64,000 nt of DNA from Halomonas elongata DSM 2581 (lineage in GTDB: Bacteria; Pseudomonadota; Gammaproteobacteria; Pseudomonadales; Halomonadaceae). Positions 37,950 to 48,527 of this stretch are shown piece after piece. Numbering within the stretch: the first letter of the stretch is position 1; every line of letters begins with the position of its first letter. Both the position numbers and the translations under genes were made by a program. Below the pieces are notes generated by a model that had not been told where the DNA came from, did not search any database, and worked only from the letters and a program-made list of their open reading frames with translations. The DNA is taken from assembly GCF_000196875.2 (NCBI RefSeq), contig NC_014532.2:1798001-1862000 (forward strand), written 5' to 3'.

Positions 37950-39527
37950 TTAGTCTTCTTCCTCGACGACGAGATCCCCGAGGTAGGGGAAGTTCATCAC
38001 GTTGACGATCGGCTCGAGGTCGACGTTGGTATCGGCAGCCCAGGCCAGATCCTGCCAGTGCAACGGGATGAAGGCGGCCTCGTCATACAGCGTCTGTTCC
38101 ATCTGCTGCAGCATCTCGGCCCGCTTCTGCTGATCGAGTTCGAGGTTGGCCTCGGAGACCAGCTTGTCGACCTCGGGATTGCAGTAGTTGCCGGCGTTGT
38201 ACTGACCAGCACCGGAATCGAGATCCGGGCAGGCGGTAAGATACTCGTGGAAATTGGCCGAGTCCTCGGTGTCGGCATGCCAACCGATCATCATCATGTC
38301 GGCGACACGGTCATCGTACTCGCCCCAGTACTGGGCCTTGGGCAGGGTCTTGAGATCCACCTTGACGTTGATACGCGCCAGCATGGCGGCAACCGCCTGG
38401 GCAATCTTGGCATCGTTCACGTAGCGGTTGTTGGGCGCCATCATGGTGATCTCGAAGCCATCCTCATAACCGGCCTCGGCCATCAGTTGCTTGGCCTTCT
38501 CCAGGTCGTAGCGAGGCTCCAGACCATCATTGTGTCCTGCATAGCCCTCGGGCGAGAGCTGGGCCGCCGGGGTGGCGAAGCCCTTCATCAGGCGGTCGGC
38601 GATGCCTTCCTGGTTGATGGCATAGGCGAAGGCCTGACGAACGCGGGGATCCTGGAAAGCCTCGACACGTTCCTGGTTCATGTGGAAGAGGATGATCCGC
38701 GTACCGGACATGGTGACCAGCTTGGCATTGTCGTCCTCGCGGACGCGTTCCAGGTCGTTGGGCGGCACCGGCGCGATGAAGTCGACATCGCCGGAGAGCA
38801 GGGCGGCCACACGGGTGGCGTTCTCGCTGATCGGCTTCAGCACGATCTTGTCGACGTTACCCGGGGACTGCTCGTCCCAGTAGTCGTCGTTGCGCTCGAA
38901 AGCGACGCGCACGCCTTGCTGCCTGTCGGTGACCTCATACGGGCCGGTACCGGAAAGGTGACGTGAGGCGTAGGAGTTGCCGTTCTTGACGATCTCGTCC
39001 TTGGGATCCCCGTCGCTGTCCTCACCGGAGTAGAACTGGCTATCCATCGGGAAGATGTAGGTCGCCAGGTTGAGCAGCAGCGGGTAGGGCTTCTTGGTCT
39101 TGATCTCGACGGTATGCTCGTCGACCGCCGAGGCGCCTTCGATGGGCTCGAAGATAGCCTTGAAGTCGGGGCTGCGCTTGAGACGCTCGATGGTCCAGAC
39201 CACGTCTTCGGCGGTGAAGGCATTGCCGCTGTGGAATTCGACGCCCTCGCGCAGGTTCATGCGCAGTGTGGTGTCGTCGACCCTTTCCCAGTCGGTCGCC
39301 AGGCGCGGCTCGATCTCGAGATCCTTGGTCCAGCGCACCAGCGGGTCGAAGGTCATGTGCGACAGTTGCAGGATGCCGCCGGAGAGTTGCTCGTGGATGT
39401 CCAGCGATACCGGGTCGGCGTCGTAGGCCATGCGCAGGGTGGTTTCGGCCTGGGCGGCCGGGGCTAGTGCAGCGGAAGTCATGGCGGCGCCGATGACGCT
39501 AGCCAGCAGAGTCTTCTTGATTGTCAT
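37950..39527 (-). CDS. dppA: Periplasmic peptide-binding protein DppA (family 5 solute-binding protein)
   Basis: 525 residues. The signal peptide MTIKKTLLASVIGAAMTSAA ends at PAAQA before Glu28. Family 5 features include DPLVRWTKDLEIEPRLATDWERVDD, LREGVEFHSGNAFTAEDV and FHMNQERVEAFQDPRVRQAFAYAI. First gene of dppABCDF. ATG at 39527 preceded by GGAA; an ATG four codons earlier lacks a ribosome site. The bound peptide (dipeptide, longer peptide or glutathione) is not certain. Confidence 0.9.
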   Translation of the reverse strand: MTIKKTLLASVIGAAMTSAALAPAAQAETTLRMAYDADPVSLDIHEQLSGGILQLSHMTFDPLVRWTKDLEIEPRLATDWERVDDTTLRMNLREGVEFHSGNAFTAEDVVWTIERLKRSPDFKAIFEPIEGASAVDEHTVEIKTKKPYPLLLNLATYIFPMDSQFYSGEDSDGDPKDEIVKNGNSYASRHLSGTGPYEVTDRQQGVRVAFERNDDYWDEQSPGNVDKIVLKPISENATRVAALLSGDVDFIAPVPPNDLERVREDDNAKLVTMSGTRIILFHMNQERVEAFQDPRVRQAFAYAINQEGIADRLMKGFATPAAQLSPEGYAGHNDGLEPRYDLEKAKQLMAEAGYEDGFEITMMAPNNRYVNDAKIAQAVAAMLARINVKVDLKTLPKAQYWGEYDDRVADMMMIGWHADTEDSANFHEYLTACPDLDSGAGQYNAGNYCNPEVDKLVSEANLELDQQKRAEMLQQMEQTLYDEAAFIPLHWQDLAWAADTNVDLEPIVNVMNFPYLGDLVVEEED

Positions 39528-39650
39528 GTGTCGTTCCATGCCGGATGGATTGTTATCGGTATCACGACCGGCGGTCGTGATGACCATTATGGTCCATTCA
39601 TCAACATAGAGAGCTTTAGGGGAAGCACACAATCGAAATTGTGACAGGCT

Positions 39651-39687
39651 CCATGCGTCCGACGAATAACGATGGCCGGACGCATGG
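39651..39687 (-). terminator. Hairpin after the carbonic anhydrase gene
   Basis: Perfect 11-bp stem CCATGCGTCCG/CGGACGCATGG with a 15-base loop, starting 18 bases after the carbonic anhydrase stop on the minus strand. No T-run. A small IR CACAAT-cgaa-ATTGTG at 39628-39643, just beyond it, may be an operator in the dppA leader. Confidence 0.45.
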
Positions 39688-39704
39688 CGGGCAGGACAGG
39701 GCGA

Positions 39705-40358
39705 TCAGTCCTCGCCGGCGGGCGTGACGCGGTCGATGCGATACAGCTGAGCGACCTGGTCAAGGCCGTGAACGCTGCATTCCAGGTCGGTGACGCGCCC
39801 GTCGCTCAGGCCATAGACCCAGCCATGCACCGAGAGCGACTGGCCACGCTGCCAGGCGCGTTGAATGATCTTGGTACGGCACAGATTCTTGACCTGGGCC
39901 TCGACGTTGAGTTCACACATGCGATCGACCTGCTCGTCCTGAGACAGTGAGGACAGCGAGGCACGATGCTGGCTGTAGAGGTCGCGTACCGAATGCAGCC
40001 AGTAATCGACGATGCCGCACTCGCCCCCGGTGACCGCCGCCCGAATACCGCCGCAACCATAGTGGCCGACGATCATGATGTGCTTGACCTTGAGCACATC
40101 CACGGCGAACTGCACCACCGAGAGGGCGTTCATGTCGTTGTGGTGCAGCAGGTTGGCGACGTTGCGGTGGACGAACACTTCGCCGGGAGGCAGGTCGATG
40201 ATCTGATTGGCCGGCACGCGACTGTCGGAGCAGCCGATCCACAGGTACTCCGGGGTCTGCTGCCGTGCCAGGCGAGCGAAGAAGTCAGGGTCGTCACGAC
40301 ACATCTGCTCTGCCCAGGCGCGGTTATTTTCCAGCAGGGTATCGATATCGTTGCTCAT
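39705..40358 (-). CDS. can: Beta-carbonic anhydrase
   Basis: 217 residues, cytosolic zinc enzyme interconverting carbon dioxide and bicarbonate. Zinc ligands and the active-site pair are Cys43 and Asp45 in [11 protein letters not shown] and His99 and Cys102 in VGHYGCGGI, the E. coli Can arrangement shifted by one. GGAG precedes the ATG. Divergent from glutathione reductase. Confidence 0.95.
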   Translation of the reverse strand: MSNDIDTLLENNRAWAEQMCRDDPDFFARLARQQTPEYLWIGCSDSRVPANQIIDLPPGEVFVHRNVANLLHHNDMNALSVVQFAVDVLKVKHIMIVGHYGCGGIRAAVTGGECGIVDYWLHSVRDLYSQHRASLSSLSQDEQVDRMCELNVEAQVKNLCRTKIIQRAWQRGQSLSVHGWVYGLSDGRVTDLECSVHGLDQVAQLYRIDRVTPAGED

Positions 40359-40515
40359 GTCGGGCTCCGCAGAATGTTACAAAAGATGCAGGGAGCCTTC
40401 TTTTACCGTCACCCGGGGGGCGGGTCAACCGCTCTCCCGGCCTTGCTTCTTGGCTGGTATGATCGCGCCATTGTTCACCGGGCCCGACGCGGTCCGATCG
40501 TTACAGGAGAATCGC

Positions 40516-41877
40516 GTGTCAGATTTCGACTACGATCTGTTCGTCATCGGGGCAGGGTCCGGCGGAGTGCGTGCCGCTCGCACCGCTGCTGCCACGGGGG
40601 CCCGGGTCGCCGTGGCCGAGGACCGCTACCTTGGCGGCACCTGCGTCAATGTCGGCTGCGTGCCCAAGAAGCTGTATTCCTATGCGGCTCATTTCCATGA
40701 AGCCTTCGAGGACTCCGGTGGCTTCGGCTGGCAATTGGCCGAAGAACCGTCATTCGACTGGGCGACCCTGCGCGACAACAAGATCGGCGAGATCAAGCGC
40801 CTCAATGGCATCTATGGCCGGCTGCTGGACAACGCCGACGTACGCTTGATCAATGGTCGCGCCAGCGTGGTCGACGCGCATCACGTCGAGGTCGGCGGCG
40901 AGACGGTCAGCGCCGAGAAGATCCTGGTGGCCGTGGGCGGCTGGCCCTGGGTGCCGGATTTCCCGGGCAATGAGCTGACCCTGAACTCCAATCAGATCTT
41001 CGATCTCGATGACTTCCCGCAGCGCTTCCTGGTCCTTGGCGGCGGCTACATCGCCGTGGAGTTCGCCAGCATCTTCAATGGCTTGGGCAGCGAATCCCAT
41101 CTCGTCTATCGCGGCGAGCTGTTCCTGCGCGGGTTCGACAACGAGGTGCGCGAATTCACCCGCGACGAGATGGCCAAGAAGGGCGTCAACCTGCACTTCA
41201 ACACCAACATCGAAGCCATCGAGAAGGTGGAGACCGGGCTCAAGGTCACGCTCACCGACGGCCGCACGCTGGAGGTGGACGCAGTGCTCGCCGCCACCGG
41301 GCGTCGTCCCCACCTGGCCGGACTCGGCCTCGACCGGCTCGACGTTGCCACCAACGACGATGGCTCCCTCAAGGTCAACGAGCGTTTCGAGACCTCGATG
41401 CCCTCGATCCTGGCACTCGGCGATGTCACCGGCGGTCCCGAACTGACGCCAGTGGCGCTGGAAGAGGCCATGAAACTGGTCGAGCACCACTTCGGCGACA
41501 CCGTGCCCGAACCGCTGGATTACGAGCGCGTGGCGACCGCCGTGTTCTGTCATCCGAACATCGGCACCGTTGGTCTATCGGAAGAGGCGGCCCGCGAGCG
41601 CTTCGAGGCGATCCGCGTCTACAGTGCCGACTTCCGCCCCATGAAGCACACGCTCTCCGGCAGCAGCGAACGCAGCCTGATGAAGCTGATCGTCGACGAT
41701 GCCAGCGACGTGGTGGTCGGCGCTCACATGGTGGGCGAGGAGGCCGGCGAGATCATCCAGGGCATCGCCATTGCCGTACGGGCCGGGCTGACCAAGGCAC
41801 AGTTCGACCAGACGGTGGGCATTCATCCCACCGGCGCCGAAGAATTCGTGACCATGCGTACTCCGACACGCCGCTGA
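40516..41877 (+). CDS. gor: Glutathione-disulfide reductase
   Basis: 453 residues, FAD enzyme reducing glutathione disulfide with NADPH. FAD motif [10 protein letters not shown], redox cysteines Cys43 and Cys48 in [19 protein letters not shown] motif [10 protein letters not shown] with the Arg pair in [11 protein letters not shown] that marks NADPH preference, and the catalytic His in [15 protein letters not shown] start at 40516 with AGGAGA 5 bases upstream; the frame is open further upstream but without family sequence. Confidence 0.93.
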   Translation: MSDFDYDLFVIGAGSGGVRAARTAAATGARVAVAEDRYLGGTCVNVGCVPKKLYSYAAHFHEAFEDSGGFGWQLAEEPSFDWATLRDNKIGEIKRLNGIYGRLLDNADVRLINGRASVVDAHHVEVGGETVSAEKILVAVGGWPWVPDFPGNELTLNSNQIFDLDDFPQRFLVLGGGYIAVEFASIFNGLGSESHLVYRGELFLRGFDNEVREFTRDEMAKKGVNLHFNTNIEAIEKVETGLKVTLTDGRTLEVDAVLAATGRRPHLAGLGLDRLDVATNDDGSLKVNERFETSMPSILALGDVTGGPELTPVALEEAMKLVEHHFGDTVPEPLDYERVATAVFCHPNIGTVGLSEEAARERFEAIRVYSADFRPMKHTLSGSSERSLMKLIVDDASDVVVGAHMVGEEAGEIIQGIAIAVRAGLTKAQFDQTVGIHPTGAEEFVTMRTPTRR

Positions 41878-41915
41878 CGACCTTCGGGCAATCCTGTCAC
41901 GGCGATGTCATTCGG

Positions 41916-41940
41916 ACGGGCCACCCTCGAGGTGGCCCGT
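41916..41940 (+). terminator. Terminator-like hairpin after gor
   Basis: Perfect 10-bp stem ACGGGCCACC/GGTGGCCCGT with loop CTCGA, starting 38 bases after the gor stop, followed by TGCGTTATG. Confidence 0.6.
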
Positions 41941-42109
41941 TGCGTTATGCGTATGGCCCGAATGAATGTGGACTAAACTGGGTCTGTGCGAACGTCCTGC
42001 ATTCGATGCCTTTTCGTACAAGACCTGCCGGGGGACATCAGCCGGTACGAGCGCCGGTGGTCGATGTCGCAAGAATGGGGAGAGCCGCTACATACGCGGC
42101 CTGGGGAGT

Positions 42110-42119
42110 GGGCTATAAT
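42110..42119 (+). promoter_or_regulatory. Distal ectA promoter, -10 element (possible stress-sigma type)
   Basis: GGGCTATAAT with a perfect TATAAT at 42114-42119 and C just upstream, as stress-sigma (RpoS) promoters prefer; no good -35 box at 17 bases. H. elongata ectA is known to have both a vegetative and an osmotically induced promoter, and this is a candidate for the latter. The 342-base gor-ectA gap holds the gor hairpin, these promoters and no gene. Confidence 0.5.
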
Positions 42120-42158
42120 TTTCTATTATGGAATTCAGCAAGCAAGATAACCTGGTTT

Positions 42159-42187
42159 TTGAAATGACCATAAGCGGCTGTTATGAT
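42159..42187 (+). promoter_or_regulatory. ectA: Proximal ectA promoter, sigma-70 type
   Basis: TTGAAA (42159-42164), a 17-base spacer and TATGAT (42182-42187) make a near-consensus vegetative promoter; transcription would start near 42194, about 26 bases before the ectA ATG. Confidence 0.65.
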
Positions 42188-42219
42188 GCCGATCAAATTC
42201 GCTACAGCGAACCACGACA

Positions 42220-44146
<1,927 letters not shown>

Positions 44147-44165
44147 TCGCCTGAGGTGCGCCATC

Positions 44166-44180
44166 GGGCCTGTCCATGGC
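44166..44180 (+). promoter_or_regulatory. ectC: Candidate sigma-54 promoter upstream of ectC
   Basis: GGGCCT-N5-TGGC places GG (44167-44168) and GC (44179-44180) exactly 10 bases apart, the invariant spacing of -24/-12 promoters; other positions match only partly. A sigma-54 promoter before ectC has been reported for H. elongata, which supports the reading. No enhancer site was identified. Confidence 0.4.
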
Positions 44181-44238
44181 ATCCTGTATCGGTCGGCCGT
44201 GCGCGGCCGGCCAGTCATTGATTCACTGGAGAATCGAC

Positions 44239-44652
44239 ATGATCGTTCGCAATCTCGAAGAAGCGCGCCAGACCGACCGTCTGGTCACCGCCGAAAACGG
44301 CAACTGGGACAGCACCCGCCTGTCGCTGGCCGAAGATGGTGGCAACTGCTCCTTCCACATCACCCGCATCTTCGAGGGTACCGAGACCCACATCCACTAT
44401 AAGCATCACTTCGAGGCTGTTTATTGCATCGAAGGCGAGGGCGAAGTGGAAACCCTGGCCGATGGCAAGATCTGGCCCATCAAGCCGGGTGACATCTACA
44501 TCCTCGACCAGCACGACGAGCACCTGCTGCGCGCCAGCAAGACCATGCACCTGGCCTGCGTGTTCACGCCGGGCCTGACCGGCAACGAAGTGCACCGCGA
44601 AGACGGTTCCTACGCACCTGCCGACGAAGCCGACGACCAGAAGCCGCTGTAA
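44239..44652 (+). CDS. ectC: Ectoine synthase EctC
   Basis: 137 residues, cupin fold. It cyclises N-gamma-acetyl-diaminobutyrate to ectoine. The metal-binding cupin residues lie in [21 protein letters not shown] and the later [10 protein letters not shown] segment. TGGAG lies 8 bases before the ATG. The 92-base gap after ectB contains the candidate sigma-54 promoter, so ectC may be boosted separately. No ectD (hydroxylase) is adjacent, as expected for H. elongata. Confidence 0.97.
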   Translation: MIVRNLEEARQTDRLVTAENGNWDSTRLSLAEDGGNCSFHITRIFEGTETHIHYKHHFEAVYCIEGEGEVETLADGKIWPIKPGDIYILDQHDEHLLRASKTMHLACVFTPGLTGNEVHREDGSYAPADEADDQKPL

Positions 44653-44681
44653 CCCGGCGCAGTATTCTGCCGTCTCGCACG

Positions 44682-44714
44682 AAGAGCCCCCGGTCACGAT
44701 CGGGGGCTCTTTCG
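44682..44714 (+). terminator. Intrinsic terminator of ectABC
   Basis: Stem AAGAGCCCCCG/CGGGGGCTCTT with an 8-base loop and a trailing TTTCGTTGTT, 29 bases after the ectC stop. A good Rho-independent terminator. Confidence 0.85.
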
Positions 44715-44779
44715 TTGTTCGCAGCGGCACGGGTGCCAGTAGCTGGACGCCTCGGACGTTTCATGCCTACTATTGCGTC

Positions 44780-45790
44780 ATGATTGATTCATCGTCCAGA
44801 AACCGTCAGCCCGTCGAGGAAGGGGCATTGCCCAACGACCTGGTCAGCGAACTGCTGCTCGGCATGCGTCTAAGCGGCATCCAGTATCGCCGCATACAGG
44901 CGGTTCCTCCCTTCGGCATCGGGGGCTTCGGTGCCAGCCCGGGGTGGGCCCACTTTCACTTCATCGCGCGAGGGCCAGTATATCTGCGCAGTCCCGGCGG
45001 GGCCGTGCACCGGCTCGAGGTCGGTGACGCAGTGCTTCTGCCGCGCGGCGGACCGCATGAGCTGCTGTCGTCGCCGGAGCAATCCGCCAGTCGTGATATC
45101 GCCAGCTTCACGACCGCTCCGCTCTGCAAGGCCGTCAGTGCGGTGCGCAACGGTTCCCCAGAAGTTTGCCAGGAGAGTGGGGCCGTCATCTTCAGCGGCT
45201 GCATGGAGTTCGATCTCGGCGGCATGCATCCGCTCGTCGGCTTGATGCCCGAAGTGATGCGTGTCGATACGCTTCAGGATCGCCACCCGGAGATACTGCC
45301 GATCCTCCAGGCGATGGAACGCGAAGCGCAGGCCGAGCGGGCGGGCTTCGCCAGCATTCTGTCGCGACTCGCCGATGTCGTTTCCGCCTGCATCGTGCGT
45401 GGCTGGGTCGAGTGCGGCTGTGGCGACGCTTCCGGTTGGGTCGAGGCCTTGCGTGACCCACGGCTGGGACGTGTCATCGCCGCCATGCATCGGGAGCCCG
45501 GCCGTCATTGGACGGTCGCTGAACTGGCGAAACAGATGGGGAGCTCGCGCTCGGTCTTCGCCGAGCGCTTCCTGACAGTCACCGGACTGACTCCGCATCG
45601 TTACATGACCGAGTTGCGCATGCGGCTGGCCACCCAGTGGATCGGACGGGACAGGCAGCCCATCGATGCCGTCGCCCAACGCCTTGGTTATGGTTCCCAG
45701 GCCGCCTTCAGCCGTGCCTACAAGCGTGTGACCGGCCGTTCGCCCGGTGCGGTGCGTGCCGAAGCGAGTCGCGAGGGACTTCGGGCATGA
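44780..45790 (+). CDS. AraC-family regulator with cupin N-terminal domain
   Basis: 336 residues. N-terminal cupin (AHFHFIARGPVYLRSPGGAVHRLEVGDAVLLPRGGPHEL, about residues 56-95) and C-terminal double helix-turn-helix: WTVAELAKQMGSSRSVFAERF and AVAQRLGYGSQAAFSRAYKRVTGRSPGAVR. This is the AraC/cupin_6 type often acting on nearby transporters or oxidoreductases. No clear ribosome-binding site precedes the ATG. It lies just beyond the ectABC terminator, so its own promoter is expected in a 65-base gap. Whether it regulates ect is unknown. Confidence 0.85.
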   Translation: MIDSSSRNRQPVEEGALPNDLVSELLLGMRLSGIQYRRIQAVPPFGIGGFGASPGWAHFHFIARGPVYLRSPGGAVHRLEVGDAVLLPRGGPHELLSSPEQSASRDIASFTTAPLCKAVSAVRNGSPEVCQESGAVIFSGCMEFDLGGMHPLVGLMPEVMRVDTLQDRHPEILPILQAMEREAQAERAGFASILSRLADVVSACIVRGWVECGCGDASGWVEALRDPRLGRVIAAMHREPGRHWTVAELAKQMGSSRSVFAERFLTVTGLTPHRYMTELRMRLATQWIGRDRQPIDAVAQRLGYGSQAAFSRAYKRVTGRSPGAVRAEASREGLRA

Positions 45791-45829
45791 GGACCTGAGC
45801 CCATTCAGCAGACGTGATATCCGCCCACA

Positions 45830-46513
45830 ATGGAAAAAGGAGAGGTGCCGTTGCATGGAATAGCTCCCTCGACAATGCACCATGCCCAGATGCTCTGGGA
45901 CTTCATGAGTCTCCGGCAGCCTTGCACAGCGGCGGACGCCATTCTTTGCCTGGGCAGCAACGACATTCAAGTGCCGCGAGTTGGGGCACGCCTATGGCGG
46001 GAGAAGTGGGCACCTTATCTGATCATGAGCGGAGGGTTGGCCCACCAGCATGACCTGGCAGCTACCGGCTGGTCGCAACCTGAGGCCGATGTATTTTCCC
46101 GAGAAGCCCGCCATGCGGGCGTTCCCCGGGATGCCATATTATGTGAGCGTGCCGCGCGTCATACCGGCGACAATTTCCGCCTGACACGATGTCTGGCGGA
46201 GGAGAGCGGTATCATGGTCTCAGGTCGACTCATCATCGTTGCCAAGCCTTATATGACACGTCGTGCTCAGGCTACGGCAGAGATGGCCTGGCCTGAAGTC
46301 GAAACCATCGTCCAATGCGAGGACGTCGAACTGATAAGCTATCTGCATCGTTGGCAGGACCCGCAGCGCATCCTGCACCTCATGGTCGGCGACATGCAGA
46401 GAATCATGGTCTATCCCGAACGTGGTTTTCAGCGTCGGCAGCCTATACCGGAAGACGTGCGTCTTGCCCAGGAGGCATTGATTGCACAGGGCTTCGACAG
46501 GCACTTGCCATGA
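45830..46513 (+). CDS. DUF218/YdcF-family protein
   Basis: 227 residues. ADAILCLGSNDIQVPRVGARLW, PYLIMSGGLAHQ and the later ERAARHTGDNFRLTRCLAEE segment follow the DUF218 fold, with the SGG loop and the E/N residues of the putative phosphate- or nucleotide-binding site. YdcF binds SAM in vitro; the real function is unknown. The ATG at 45830 lacks an upstream ribosome site, while AAGGAG lies inside the first codons, so translation may begin at a TTG (45851) or GTG (45845) just downstream. There is no transmembrane segment, unlike the ElyC/SanA branch. Confidence 0.75.
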   Translation: MEKGEVPLHGIAPSTMHHAQMLWDFMSLRQPCTAADAILCLGSNDIQVPRVGARLWREKWAPYLIMSGGLAHQHDLAATGWSQPEADVFSREARHAGVPRDAILCERAARHTGDNFRLTRCLAEESGIMVSGRLIIVAKPYMTRRAQATAEMAWPEVETIVQCEDVELISYLHRWQDPQRILHLMVGDMQRIMVYPERGFQRRQPIPEDVRLAQEALIAQGFDRHLP

Positions 46514-46570
46514 AGCCGTTGCGGCAGGAAGGATTAGCCACGTTTAGGACACCCGTATTGCCAAGGACCG

Positions 46571-47785
46571 ATGATGACTGCACAACAGCGTCTTACTCTG
46601 AGCCTCGCGGATGCCCGGCGCCTGCTGGTGCGCCATCATGGCCGTCCGGGGTCGCTGACGAGCGTGATTCGTCGCCTTGGCACCATCCAGTTCGATCCAC
46701 TCGCGCCACTCGGCACCAATCCCGATCTGGTCCTGCAAGCGCGGGTGCCGGGTTATCGGCAGGGCGGCTGGCAGGATGCGGCCTATCGGCAGCGACTGCT
46801 GGTTGATGGGTGGGACAAGCAGGCCAGCCTGATTCCGCCCGAGCATTGGTGGGCTCAAGCCCCTTTTCATCACTGGTTCGCTCGGCGTTGGCAACAGCGG
46901 GGCATCGACATCGACTCGCCGGAAGCCCGGGACATTCTCGATCAGGTAGGGCAGCGGGGCCCCTCGACCAGTCTCGAACTGGGCGATCAGCGATCCGATC
47001 CGGCCTTGCGTGGTAGCTGGTATGGTCCCAAGCGTTCACGCCATCTGCTCAAGGCGCTGTGGGATTCGGGACGATTGATGACCCACCATCGCGTCAACGG
47101 TCGCCATGCCTATGATCTGCCGGAACGCGTCTTGCCGAATGGGGCGCGCGAAGCGGATGTCGATGAAGATGACGCGCTGCAGCATCTGGTCGTGCGTCGC
47201 GTCCAGGCTGCTGGCCTGTTGCGACCGGCAGCCGATGCCGCCGTCTGGCTACTGCCTTGCCGACGTGCCGAGCGCGATCGTATCGCGTCGCGAGCTCTCG
47301 ACCAGGGGCGCCTGATCGAGCTGGTCGTGGACGGCGAACGCTACTGGGCCACGCCCGAAGCCGTTTCGCTCCTGGATGACAATTCAGCATCGTTCGGCGA
47401 CGCGGAGCGCAGCATGCGCTTTCTCGCGCCTCTCGATCCGCTGATGTGGGACCGGCGCGGCATTTCCCGTGTCTTTGGTTTCGACTATGTGTGGGAGGTC
47501 TACAAGCCTCGTGAGCAGCGTCGCTGGGGCTATTATGTCCTGCCGGTCCTGTGGGGGGATCGCTTCATCGCGCGTTTCGACGCTCAATGCCGGGAAGGCA
47601 CCCTGACCATTCACGCCTGGCACTGGGAAGCCGATATCATGCCGTCCCGGCTTCCCGAAGGCGCTCCCGAGGCACTGCAGCGGGCTGCCCGCGATTTTCT
47701 CGGCTATCTGGGCGCCGATCGGGTCGTGTTGCCCAGAGGGCTGGGTCGCGAAGCCCGATATGCATGGCAAAGGGCGGCCAAATGA
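46571..47785 (+). CDS. YcaQ-type winged-helix DNA glycosylase-like protein (HTH_42)
   Basis: 404 residues. The catalytic motif QFD (Gln40, Asp42) in LGTIQFDPL matches the Q-hydrophobic-D signature of E. coli YcaQ, which unhooks DNA interstrand crosslinks; AlkZ-type relatives have Q-hydrophobic-Q. The three winged-helix arrangement is supported by SRHLLKALWDSGRLMTHHRVNGRHAYDLPERVLP and the C-terminal FDYVWEVYKPREQRRWGYYVLPVLWGDRFIARFD region. Two adjacent ATGs (46571, 46574); AAGGA favours the second. No resistance or antibiotic cluster is nearby, so a general repair role is likely. Confidence 0.8.
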   Translation: MMTAQQRLTLSLADARRLLVRHHGRPGSLTSVIRRLGTIQFDPLAPLGTNPDLVLQARVPGYRQGGWQDAAYRQRLLVDGWDKQASLIPPEHWWAQAPFHHWFARRWQQRGIDIDSPEARDILDQVGQRGPSTSLELGDQRSDPALRGSWYGPKRSRHLLKALWDSGRLMTHHRVNGRHAYDLPERVLPNGAREADVDEDDALQHLVVRRVQAAGLLRPAADAAVWLLPCRRAERDRIASRALDQGRLIELVVDGERYWATPEAVSLLDDNSASFGDAERSMRFLAPLDPLMWDRRGISRVFGFDYVWEVYKPREQRRWGYYVLPVLWGDRFIARFDAQCREGTLTIHAWHWEADIMPSRLPEGAPEALQRAARDFLGYLGADRVVLPRGLGREARYAWQRAAK

Positions 47786-47827
47786 CATATCGTCCCTTAT
47801 ACTTTCGTAGGTAAATGGATAGGACAC

Positions 47828-48253
47828 ATGACCATGAAACGGACCTTCTTCCGCGTCATCCCCGCGATGGTGCTTGTTGCCATGCCAATCGTCTTCAGCC
47901 AGCCGGTTCTGGCCGCCGAGACGGTGGACTCGCTCTGTAAAACCAAGGCCGAGCACATCCAGAAGCAGCTTCGTATCGCCAAGGAGTACGGCAATGAGCA
48001 TCGCGTGCGCGGTTTGGAAAAGTCCCTGGAAGGCGTGCGGCAGCATTGCAGCAACGAGCGCGTCATAGAAGACGCCGAGGAAGATGTCAGCGAGAGCATG
48101 GAAGAGGTTCGTGAGCGCCAGGCAGAACTGGCCGAAGCGCAGCAGGAAGGCGACATGGACGATATACGCAAGCGCAGCGAAAAGCTCGAAGAGGCCGTCA
48201 TGGAGCTCAAAGAACACCAGAACGAACTGGAATCGCTTCAGAACAAGCAATAA
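47828..48253 (+). CDS. DUF1090 (YqjC-like) periplasmic protein
   Basis: 141 residues. A signal peptide ends PVLAAE (about residue 30). The mature part has two cysteines (SLCKTKAEHIQKQL and VRQHCSNE) separated by the helix KEYGNEHRVRGLEKSLEGVRQ, then a charged helical tail rich in Glu, as in YqjC. Function unknown; E. coli yqjC is linked to envelope/acid stress. An AGGAC site precedes the ATG. Confidence 0.8.
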   Translation: MTMKRTFFRVIPAMVLVAMPIVFSQPVLAAETVDSLCKTKAEHIQKQLRIAKEYGNEHRVRGLEKSLEGVRQHCSNERVIEDAEEDVSESMEEVRERQAELAEAQQEGDMDDIRKRSEKLEEAVMELKEHQNELESLQNKQ

Positions 48254-48451
48254 CGACTGAGACGGTAGAAAAATGGCAGGACAGGGGTGGTCATGACGCT
48301 GATCCAGCGGGATTGTCCATGCAGACGGCATGGCCACCTTCCCACCCACTATTTAACATAATATACATTCTGCGAAATAAAGGCTGGCCTGGATCCGAAG
48401 CAGACATTACATCGCTCATCCAGACTAACGATCAAAAATTCGATACATCCT

Positions 48452-48461
48452 GGTATATACC
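48452..48461 (+). promoter_or_regulatory. Candidate extended -10 region upstream of the NepI-like gene
   Basis: TGGTATATACC holds an extended -10 form (TG-N-TATATA) and the perfect palindrome GGTATATACC about 70 bases before the start. The 274-base gap before the gene is AT-rich (48350-48460) and holds no gene I can support. Confidence 0.3.
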
Positions 48462-48527
48462 GTCCGGAAATGGCGCTCTATCCTTCCGAGCCAACGACGT
48501 CATTTCCCAAGGACACAGGAGCTATCG

